From positions 1 to 10,333 of the forward strand of contig JAJZZU010000062.1 of the NCBI GenBank assembly GCA_021797365.1: a DNA stretch of 10,333 nucleotides, read 5' to 3'. The notes under the pieces were generated by a model. It was not told where the DNA came from. It ran no database searches and saw only the letters and a program-made list of their open reading frames with translations. Position 1 is the first letter of the stretch. Each line of letters begins with the position of its first letter. The position numbers and the translations under genes are program-made. The DNA comes from Pseudomonadota bacterium (GTDB taxonomy: Bacteria > Pseudomonadota > Gammaproteobacteria > Acidiferrobacterales > Acidiferrobacteraceae). Of the stretch, positions 1 to 10,333 are shown piece by piece.

Positions 1-64
1 AACGGAACCGGCGGCAGTACGGGGGCGTAGCGCCGGGTACATCACGATCATCGGGGTCTATCAC
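1..64 (-). CDS. Possible 5' end of a gene running off the left edge
   Basis: A reading frame opens with GTG at 64-62 and stays open to the window edge (21 codons seen). The start is preceded by GAGGA with a six-base spacer, a reasonable ribosome binding site. The visible peptide begins MIDPDDRDVPG and reaches a Cys-Arg-Arg-Phe-Arg stretch, which would suit the cytoplasmic lead-in to a membrane protein, but this is only a guess. A short overlapping ATG frame (MTEDCP, then stop) ends with a TGA that overlaps this GTG, so the true start is uncertain. It follows the small Met/His-rich gene on the same strand by 63 bases and could share its transcript. Too little is visible to name a family, and a chance open frame is quite possible. 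Confidence 0.25.
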   Translation of the reverse strand, partial: MIDPDDRDVPGATPPYCRRFR

Positions 65-127
65 GGGCAGTCCTCGGTCATGAATCGACGCCTGCTCTAC
101 GCAGGGCCTTTCAACACCGACGACCGT

Positions 128-508
128 TTAAATCAGGAGGCGTGTAAAACGCAGATAGGGAGGTGGGGCGCGACTTGCATGCCGATCGGACCGCCGCGGG
201 GCGAGCCCCAGCATCGGCATTTCCGGGAGAACCGCGAAGGATTGGACCACCAGCACGGGCTGCGGCAGAATCACGCCCGCCATGCCCGGACCCACTCGGT
301 GCCGGCACTGGAGTTGACGGCAGGCCCTCATCCCGTGCCCGCCCGCATGGGATCGTTTCATCATCCCCGCCATGTGCGGCATCATCCGGCACATAGCCGT
401 CATGCGCGGGCCACTGTGATAAGCGGCCGCCTGCAGGGGCCACAAGCCCATGAACGCGAGCCATGCCGCCAACAGCATCCGGGGAGAATGACGGGCCGAT
501 TGCAACAC
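128..508 (-). CDS. Small exported Met/His/Cys-rich protein, possible metal-binding role
   Basis: This 126-residue frame starts with GTG at 508, chosen because AAAGG sits five bases upstream; the internal ATG at codon 11 has no such site. Residues 1-29 look like a signal peptide: a basic lead with Arg6 and Arg10, a hydrophobic core at 11-25 and a QAAA cleavage-like end near 29. The mature part is dense in potential metal ligands at 36-60 (many Met, with His45, His54, His58 and Cys40), followed by Cys63, Cys68 and His69. A hydrophobic stretch lies at 79-93, and the tail is Arg/Pro-rich, ending FTRLLI. This general plan recalls small CopL-like or DUF2946-like proteins found near copper genes, but I cannot assign a family with certainty. 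Long open frames also exist on the other strand and in another minus frame here; only this one gives an export signal. It lies 128 bases after the cytochrome gene. Confidence 0.55.
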   Translation of the reverse strand: MLQSARHSPRMLLAAWLAFMGLWPLQAAAYHSGPRMTAMCRMMPHMAGMMKRSHAGGHGMRACRQLQCRHRVGPGMAGVILPQPVLVVQSFAVLPEMPMLGLAPRRSDRHASRAPPPYLRFTRLLI

Positions 509-595
509 GGGCGCCTTTAGGTTCTTGACTGATCACCATCGTAAGGGGGCGATGGGGCGACCGTCAATATGGACGGACGGCGACCGCCCGCAGAG

Positions 596-619
596 GCCTG
601 GCCCCCTGCGGGGCCAGGC
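596..619 (-). terminator. Strong hairpin after the cytochrome b561-type gene
   Basis: GCCTGGCCCC (596-605) pairs perfectly over ten bases with GGGGCCAGGC (610-619) around a four-base CTGC loop. It begins 17 bases after the stop of the cytochrome gene on the minus strand. No T-run follows on either strand, so it is not a canonical intrinsic terminator. It may protect the 3' end of the message or reduce read-through into the small downstream gene. Confidence 0.5.
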
Positions 620-636
620 GCCGAACCCTGGTACCG

Positions 637-1203
637 TTAGCGGTGTCCCAGGTAGAGGTGCCGCAAGACGTTATTGCCGAGGACCTGCTGAAGGGCAGCA
701 AACATGATATGTCCGATCAGATAGGCCCAGACGACATACGACAGCCAGAGGTGCGTGGTGGCAAGCGTCGTAAAGAGCGCATAAGCAGACGAGTGCAGGA
801 ACAGGCCGTACCCGCCCGGTATCTCCATGTACATGAGAAGACCAGTGGCGGCCATGCCCGAGACCGCGAGCAGACCTATGCCGTGCATGAAGCTAGACAG
901 GCCCGTCCGATCCCCCGACCCCGGCAATTTCCCTTGAAAGACCCCGAAGGCCTCATGCGCGACCACGCGCATCCCGGCGCGATTCCATGGAAATAATATT
1001 GGAAGATCCCGTCGTGCCCATGTCCACATCCAGTCCATGATAATGACGAGCGTCGTCGCGATACCCAAGACACTGTGGATGAAAAGCCAATGCGGGCGGG
1101 TGCCCTGCGATACGATAAGACCCGTCGACAACTCTGCAAGAACCGTGACGACAAGCGCCGCATGCACTATGCGCGTGCCGTTATCCCATGGCCGTGATTC
1201 CAT
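637..1203 (-). CDS. Cytochrome b561-type dihaem membrane protein
   Basis: This 188-residue protein has four hydrophobic helices at about 12-32, 40-60, 103-126 and 143-172, as in the bacterial cytochrome b561 / NiFe-hydrogenase cytochrome b family. Members sit in the inner membrane and pass electrons between quinone and a partner. Visible haem-ligand candidates are His14 (helix 1), His43 (helix 2), and His151 and His165 (helix 4). The 14-residue spacing of the last two matches His137/His151 of E. coli CybB, and His14 matches its His13. His107 in helix 3 is extra. The length is close to the family norm. The ATG at 1203 is preceded by AAGGAG with a six-base spacer, so the start is secure. No hydrogenase subunit or other partner is in view; the downstream gene encodes a small exported Met/His-rich protein. 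The electron donor and acceptor are unknown. Confidence 0.88.
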   Translation of the reverse strand: MESRPWDNGTRIVHAALVVTVLAELSTGLIVSQGTRPHWLFIHSVLGIATTLVIIMDWMWTWARRDLPILFPWNRAGMRVVAHEAFGVFQGKLPGSGDRTGLSSFMHGIGLLAVSGMAATGLLMYMEIPGGYGLFLHSSAYALFTTLATTHLWLSYVVWAYLIGHIMFAALQQVLGNNVLRHLYLGHR

Positions 1204-1260
1204 AAGAATCTCCTTTTATACTTATATAGCCACGTGTTTCGGTCGTGGCCCAAGACCGCC

Positions 1261-1281
1261 ATCCCCATTGCTAGCGGGGAT
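1261..1281. repeat. Inverted repeat in the presumed 5' leader of the cytochrome gene
   Basis: ATCCCC (1261-1266) and GGGGAT (1276-1281) form a perfect six-base inverted repeat around a nine-base loop. If transcription starts near 1289 on the minus strand, this would be a hairpin in the leader about 57-77 bases before the start codon. It overlaps the copy of the split direct repeat at 1270-1290, so it could equally be part of a protein-binding site. Confidence 0.4.
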
Positions 1282-1364
1282 GTAACAGCATCAATAATAT
1301 GAGCGGGAAAATGGCATCTTGTCAAAGACTGGCGGTGTACCCTAAAGGGCTAGCGGTAACAGCA
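1270..1364 (-). repeat. Split direct repeat bracketing the promoter
   Basis: Reading the minus strand, TGCTGTTA followed by CCGCTAGC occurs twice: contiguous at 1364-1349, and at 1290-1270 with five extra bases (CATCC) between the halves. One copy lies 24 bases upstream of the -35 and the other at the expected transcription start. This arrangement resembles a pair of operator sites for one regulator. The regulator is not identifiable from the sequence. Confidence 0.4.
1296..1325 (-). promoter_or_regulatory. Putative sigma70 promoter for the cytochrome b561-type gene
   Basis: On the minus strand a perfect TTGACA (1325-1320) is followed after 18 bases by CATATT (1301-1296), a four-of-six match to TATAAT. 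The predicted start point is near 1289, giving a leader of about 86 bases before the ATG at 1203. It is the best promoter-like sequence seen upstream of this gene. An alternative AT-rich TATATAAG at 1228-1221 lacks a good -35 partner. Confidence 0.4.
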
Positions 1365-1370
1365 CGGACG

Positions 1371-2006
1371 TGAAAAAGTCGGCGATCGGGTTCCAGCGTA
1401 TCGTGTTCCTGTCAGTGTCACAAAGAATCCATGTTTCCATGTCCGCCATTTCATTAACGGCCCTCTCTAAGCTTACGCTAGGGCATGAGTTCGGCACTCA
1501 TGACCGGCCGCACATTGTAGGCCGCATGGCCTATGCAGCGAGACATCCCCCGCCCCACCTCGAACGGTTCCCGCCCAGACCACATCGCTTTGCCAGCACC
1601 AGTACCCGCGCCGCATGGTCATCGCGGCCACAGGTGAGGCCGCCATGCCGGCATCCTGCGGTCGGTGCCAGGGCCTTTTCTGCTCGTCCGGCAACGGCCG
1701 GCATAGAGGGCGGCGTCGCGTGGGGGGGATGCTTGGGTCGGCGCCTCCTCGTACCAGGATCCGGCCCCTTGCACTTGGGTCCTGACCATCGGGAGTAAGG
1801 CGGCCGGGGAGGCGGCCGGAATCTCGTGGTTGAGCCCCTTCACGCGGGGACCGCCGCCGACCCTATGCTTGACGGACAAGGCCTCGGTCGCGATGGCGCC
1901 GACTCGCTTGACCAACGCCTGGGCGGAGCCGTTGAATCGCAGGATACCCCGGGGCTGTGCCACCAAGACGCGCCCATCCCGGCCGATAGGTGGGCGATGC
2001 CGAGGC
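1371..2006. other. Gap between priA and the cytochrome gene with no convincing gene
   Basis: No frame here has both a good start signal and a recognisable product. A plus-strand GTG frame at 1370-1798 begins MKKSAIGFQ but lacks a ribosome binding site and turns into low-complexity Arg/Pro sequence. A minus-strand frame at 1619-2032, beginning inside the end of priA, has a short stretch resembling PqqD (see findings). Structural words seen are a seven-base hairpin CATGAGT/ACTCATG at 1484-1502 and a tandem GGCGGCCGG at 1799-1807 and 1811-1819. The region may be a decayed gene plus regulatory DNA. Confidence 0.5.
1484..1502. repeat. Perfect seven-base inverted repeat
   Basis: CATGAGT (1484-1490) and ACTCATG (1496-1502) flank a five-base TCGGC loop. 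No T-run follows on either strand. It stands alone in the gene-poor gap, and its role is unknown. Confidence 0.4.
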
Positions 2007-4169
2007 TCAGAATAGCGAGTAAGGATCGACATCCACCGACCAGCGCACGCGCGGCGCGTCGGGGATTTCGGGAATCCGCGCAAGCCAGACCTTGAGCCAG
2101 GCCTGCAGGGCGCCGCGCCTTTGGCTCGTCACCAAGAGTTGGGCGCGATAGTAGCCGGCGCGGCGCGCGAGGACCGCCGGGAGCACGCACCCGAGGGTCA
2201 CATCGGACGGGTCCGCGGCGAGTTGCCTTGCCGTCTCCAGAAAGCGCGTGGCCAGATTCGGCGCGCGCGCCTCGGCACGCATGAGCGCGCAATGGGCGTA
2301 GGGTGGAAACAGCGTAGCGCGCCGATCGCGCAAGGCCATCTCGGCGAAGGCCTCATAATCCAAACGGGTGAGCGGTGCCCACAAGGGATGCGTGGGGTGG
2401 TGGGTCTGGATCAGGACCAGGCCGGGCTTTTCATCGCGACCGGCACGGCCGGCCACTTGCACGATCTGGGAGAACAGTTGCTCATCGGCGCGAAAATCGC
2501 TGCCATGGAGCCCTTGGTCGGCATGGATCACGCCGACTAGCGTGACATGGGGAAAATCATGGCCCTTGGCCAACATCTGCGTGCCGATCAGGACGTCGAC
2601 CTCATGCCCGTGGACCTTGCGCAGTAGCGCCTCGAAGGCGCGGCGACTTGCGGTCGTGTCGCGGTCCACGCGCGCGATACGGGCGTCGGGCAAGACGCGG
2701 CGCAGGGCCTCCTCGATGCGCTCGGTGCCCTCGCCGACACGCAGAAGCTTGGGGTGGCCGCAACGCGGACACGCCGCCGGCACCGCTTGTTCGCGCCCGC
2801 AGTGATGACAACGCAGGCGCTGGCGGCCCAGATGGACCGTAAGACGCGCATCGCAGCGGTCGCAGGGGGCATGCCAACGGCATTCGGGGCACAGCAGTAC
2901 CGGCGCATAACCGCGCCGGTTCAGAAACAACAGCGCCTGCTCGCCGCGCGTAAGTCGCGTGCGCAGGGCCTCTACCAGCGGCGCGGACAGGCCGCCGCGC
3001 GACGACTCGCGCCCGAGATCGACCAGACGCACGGTCGGCATAGTCCGCTGAGGCCCACGATTCGGCAAGGCGAGCAGGTGGTAGTGACCTTGGCGGGCGT
3101 GGCGGTAGCTTTCGAGGGATGGGGTGGCCGAACCGAGCACCACCGGCACGCCGAGATGCTTGGCGCGCCATACGGCAAGGTCGCGGGCATGGTAGCGGAA
3201 ACCCTCCTGCTGCTTGAAGGACGGATCGTGCTCCTCATCCACGATAATGAGGGCCAGGTGGCGCATGGGGGTAAACACCGCGGAGCGGGTCCCCACAACC
3301 ACCGCCATGCGCCCCGCGGCGGCCGCCGACCAGATGCGCGCACGCTCGCCAGCGGCGCAGCCCGAGTGCAGCATACCGACCACCGGGCCCAAGCGCGCAC
3401 TGAGACGCGCGACGAGCTGCGGGGTGAGGCCAATCTCGGGCACCAGTACGAGCGCCTGTCCGCCGGCGGCCAGGACCTCGGCCAGGAGCTCGAGATAGAC
3501 CTCGGTCTTGCCGCTGCCCGTCACCCCGAACAAAAGAAAGGCGGCATAGCGCCCGAATGCGGCCGCCACCGCGGCGCACGCGGCGCGCTGATCGGGGCGC
3601 AACACCGCCGCCGGTGCGGTGGCCGCGGGGACGAATTCATTGCCGGCCTCGCACTCCTCCACCAGGCCTTGTGCTTGCAGCGCCCGCAGTGCGGGTGCAA
3701 GACCGGGCCCGCGGGCCTTCAACTCGCCTTCGGTCATCACGCCCGCCACCTTGATGGCCTGCCATAAGGCCGCCTGGCGCTTGGCGCGCGCAAAACGTGT
3801 GGCCGGCTGGGCCTGCCCGTCGGCCGTCAGCCGGTAGGCCCTAGGGGGGGCCGCCCCCTGGCCGTGCTTCAGGCCGGCGGGCAGGGCCGCAAACAGGACC
3901 TCCCCCAGCGGGTGATGATAATAGTCGGCGGCGAATCGCAGCAATTGAAGCTGTTCGCCCGTCAAGAGCGGCTCGGCATCGATAACCTCGAGGATGGGGC
4001 GTAGGGCCACATCCGCGACCGGATCGGCCGGCACCTCGATCACGATCCCCGTCAGCACGCGGCGCCCGAACGGGACGCGGACACGGACGCCGGGCGCGAG
4101 TGGCCGCTCGTGCTCATAGTCAAAACTCCGCCGCAGCGGAACCGGCAGACCTACGCGAATCGCGACCAT
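2007..4169 (-). CDS. priA: Primosomal protein N' (replication restart helicase PriA)
   Basis: PriA recognises stalled or repaired forks and reloads the replisome by recruiting PriB/DnaT or equivalents and the DnaB helicase. The 720 residues are close to the E. coli length of 732. The N-terminal 3'-DNA-binding domain is at about 1-105, followed by a winged-helix-like linker. Helicase motifs are complete: Walker A GVTGSGKT at 215-222, PEIGLTPQ at 244-251, DEEH at 311-314, GSATPSLES at 346-354, GTQMLAKGHDFP at 529-540 and QVAGRAGR at 571-578. Eight zinc-ligand cysteines are present: 427, 430, 436, 439, 454, 457, 467 and 470. The ATG at 4169 is preceded by GAGGGG with a seven-base spacer. It is transcribed alone, downstream of an AT-rich gap with DnaA-box-like sequences. 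I found no convincing sigma70 promoter by eye. The gene looks intact and functional. Confidence 0.98.
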   Translation of the reverse strand: MVAIRVGLPVPLRRSFDYEHERPLAPGVRVRVPFGRRVLTGIVIEVPADPVADVALRPILEVIDAEPLLTGEQLQLLRFAADYYHHPLGEVLFAALPAGLKHGQGAAPPRAYRLTADGQAQPATRFARAKRQAALWQAIKVAGVMTEGELKARGPGLAPALRALQAQGLVEECEAGNEFVPAATAPAAVLRPDQRAACAAVAAAFGRYAAFLLFGVTGSGKTEVYLELLAEVLAAGGQALVLVPEIGLTPQLVARLSARLGPVVGMLHSGCAAGERARIWSAAAAGRMAVVVGTRSAVFTPMRHLALIIVDEEHDPSFKQQEGFRYHARDLAVWRAKHLGVPVVLGSATPSLESYRHARQGHYHLLALPNRGPQRTMPTVRLVDLGRESSRGGLSAPLVEALRTRLTRGEQALLFLNRRGYAPVLLCPECRWHAPCDRCDARLTVHLGRQRLRCHHCGREQAVPAACPRCGHPKLLRVGEGTERIEEALRRVLPDARIARVDRDTTASRRAFEALLRKVHGHEVDVLIGTQMLAKGHDFPHVTLVGVIHADQGLHGSDFRADEQLFSQIVQVAGRAGRDEKPGLVLIQTHHPTHPLWAPLTRLDYEAFAEMALRDRRATLFPPYAHCALMRAEARAPNLATRFLETARQLAADPSDVTLGCVLPAVLARRAGYYRAQLLVTSQRRGALQAWLKVWLARIPEIPDAPRVRWSVDVDPYSLF

Positions 4170-4207
4170 GTCATCGCCCCTCGCCCCTCCTGGTTCACGG
4201 CCGGCAA

Positions 4208-4222
4208 CGCAAATTGCTTGCG
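4208..4222. repeat. Short inverted repeat upstream of priA
   Basis: CGCAA (4208-4212) and TTGCG (4218-4222) surround five AT-rich bases, about 40 bases before the priA start codon. It could be an operator or a leader hairpin. Five-base arms can also arise by chance. Confidence 0.25.
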
Positions 4223-4262
4223 ATTCCGACGCTAAGCGGCTGGATAAAAAAGCAATTCCGCC

Positions 4263-4285
4263 TTACCCACAAACTCTGTGGATAA
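4263..4285. promoter_or_regulatory. Inverted pair of DnaA-box sequences
   Basis: TTACCCACA at 4263-4271 (plus strand, one mismatch to TTATNCACA) faces TGTGGATAA at 4277-4285, which is the perfect box TTATCCACA on the minus strand. Five bases separate them. The perfect nine-base box is the high-affinity form in E. coli. The pair lies about 95-115 bases before the priA start codon, where bound DnaA could affect its transcription. Confidence 0.5.
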
Positions 4286-4297
4286 CTATGTTGAAAA

Positions 4298-4316
4298 GCG
4301 GAGGGAAGTTCTCCGC
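4298..4316 (-). terminator. Weak hairpin with T-run, minus strand
   Basis: GCGGAG (4298-4303) pairs with CTCCGC (4311-4316) around a seven-base loop. On the minus strand the stem is followed directly by TTTTC. It resembles a weak intrinsic terminator lying between the AT-rich core and priA. It might block transcription coming from hemE or from within the gap, or be a structural element of an origin. Confidence 0.35.
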
Positions 4317-4336
4317 CCTTGGCCTGATTGCTGATT

Positions 4337-4365
4337 CCGCTTTAAACTGATGAAAAATTAAGCGG
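4337..4365. repeat. Inverted repeat inside the AT-rich core
   Basis: CCGCTT (4337-4342) and AAGCGG (4360-4365) flank 17 AT-rich bases. The same AAGCGG word recurs directly at 4234-4239 and 4296-4301. This could be a repeated protein-binding word or a coincidence of short motifs. Confidence 0.3.
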
Positions 4366-4466
4366 CCTATATTTTTTATTATCTTTCAATGTGTTACCTA
4401 AACCCATAGGAAATCTTCCGGGTCATCAATGCAACAGTCTCCAAGGGGCTTGACACACAGCCGAAA

Positions 4467-4475
4467 TGTGAATAA
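4467..4475 (-). promoter_or_regulatory. Consensus DnaA box
   Basis: TGTGAATAA on the plus strand is TTATTCACA on the minus strand, a full match to TTATNCACA. It lies on the hemE side of the AT-rich core, with the inverted pair on the priA side. A weak TTGACA overlaps nearby at 4450-4455 on the plus strand, but no gene follows it. Confidence 0.45.
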
Positions 4476-4516
4476 CCAACGGGATGCATCAGCAAAAACT
4501 GAAATAAGACCGCCCT

Positions 4517-4557
4517 AAAAAGGGCCCGGCTGCCCATTTCGGGGGCACCCGCCGGGC
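4517..4557 (-). terminator. Intrinsic terminator of the gltBD-hemE operon
   Basis: On the minus strand GCCCGGC (4557-4551), a GGG bulge, TGCCC, the loop CCGAAAT, GGGCA and GCCGGGC (4530-4524) form a 12-base-pair bulged stem, followed by CC and T5 (4521-4517). It starts 17 bases after the hemE stop codon. The T-run is also the loop of a second small hairpin, GCCCT/AGGGC at 4512-4525, which cannot form at the same time as the main stem. Confidence 0.75.
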
Positions 4558-4574
4558 GCCGGGCAGCGAGGGGC

Positions 4575-10333
<5,759 letters not shown>

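Larger units (their letters stand above)
4170..4574. other. AT-rich hemE-priA gap with DnaA boxes; candidate replication origin or DnaA-regulated region
   Basis: This gap contrasts sharply with its GC-rich surroundings. It contains the hemE terminator (4517-4557), a consensus DnaA box at 4467-4475, an AT-rich core at 4341-4397 (positions 4368-4390 have two G/C in 23), a hairpin at 4298-4316, and an inverted pair of DnaA-box sequences at 4263-4285. Short words recur: AAGCGG at 4234, 4296 and 4360 with CCGCTT at 4337, and ATTCCG at about 4223, 4255 and 4334. Boxes beside an easily melted core are the usual parts of a bacterial origin. Against this, three boxes are few, and gammaproteobacterial origins usually lie near dnaA-rpmH or mnmG. 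DnaA control of priA is the simpler alternative. Confidence 0.4.

Noticed and set aside
80..520. Plus-strand open frame opposite the small exported protein
   Set aside because: It is His/Arg/Pro-rich without domain or signal peptide; the minus-strand frame has a signal peptide and a ribosome binding site.
1370..1798. Plus-strand frame beginning MKKSAIGFQ
   Set aside because: GTG start without a ribosome binding site, no recognisable family, and the second half is low-complexity sequence typical of non-coding high-GC DNA.
2754..3767. Plus-strand open frame antisense to priA
   Set aside because: It lies wholly inside a complete priA and is low-complexity Arg/His/Gly-rich, a codon-bias shadow.
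4450..4478. Plus-strand TTGACA as a promoter
   Set aside because: No acceptable -10 at 16-18 bases, and no plus-strand gene lies downstream.
4394..4537. Small minus-strand frame of about 47 codons after hemE
   Set aside because: Its ATG sits in the terminator hairpin, there is no ribosome binding site, and the DNA is better explained as terminator plus DnaA-box region.

Overview
The window is GC-rich and its real genes all lie on the minus strand. It looks like the chromosome of a gammaproteobacterium. The gltB-gltD-hemE order with overlapping stop and start codons, a full-length PriA nearby and a two-subunit NADPH-type glutamate synthase are familiar from Pseudomonas and related groups. I infer the lineage from gene content only and cannot name a genus securely; an acidophilic or sulfur-oxidising group would fit but is not proven.

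Layout, in the direction of transcription (right to left). From the right edge: gltB (5' part outside the window), gltD (start shares one base with the gltB stop) and hemE (start overlaps the gltD stop as ATGA) form one tight operon. A bulged hairpin followed by T5 lies just after hemE and should end it. Next comes an AT-rich gap of 405 bases (4170-4574), then priA, the replication-restart helicase. Below priA is a gap of about 800 bases (1204-2006) with no convincing gene, although its end next to priA carries a weakly PqqD-like reading frame. Its other end holds a plausible sigma70 promoter bracketed by two copies of a split repeat. This promoter faces a four-helix cytochrome b561-type membrane protein (637-1203). 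After that gene come a strong hairpin and a small exported Met/His/Cys-rich protein (128-508). At the left edge a possible further gene starts with GTG at position 64.

How the genes relate: GltBD makes glutamate from glutamine and 2-oxoglutarate. In most proteobacteria glutamate is also the carbon source of haem through the C5 pathway, and HemE acts later in that pathway. The b561-type protein would use haem. These links are inferred from known pathways.

The most interesting stretch is the hemE-priA gap. It has two consensus DnaA boxes (TTATCCACA and TTATTCACA, both on the minus strand), one near-consensus box facing the first as an inverted pair, a very AT-rich core, and repeated AAGCGG/ATTCCG words. 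It could be a replication origin or a DnaA-controlled region in front of priA. An origin next to hemE is known in Alphaproteobacteria such as Caulobacter and Rickettsia, but is not the usual place in Gammaproteobacteria.
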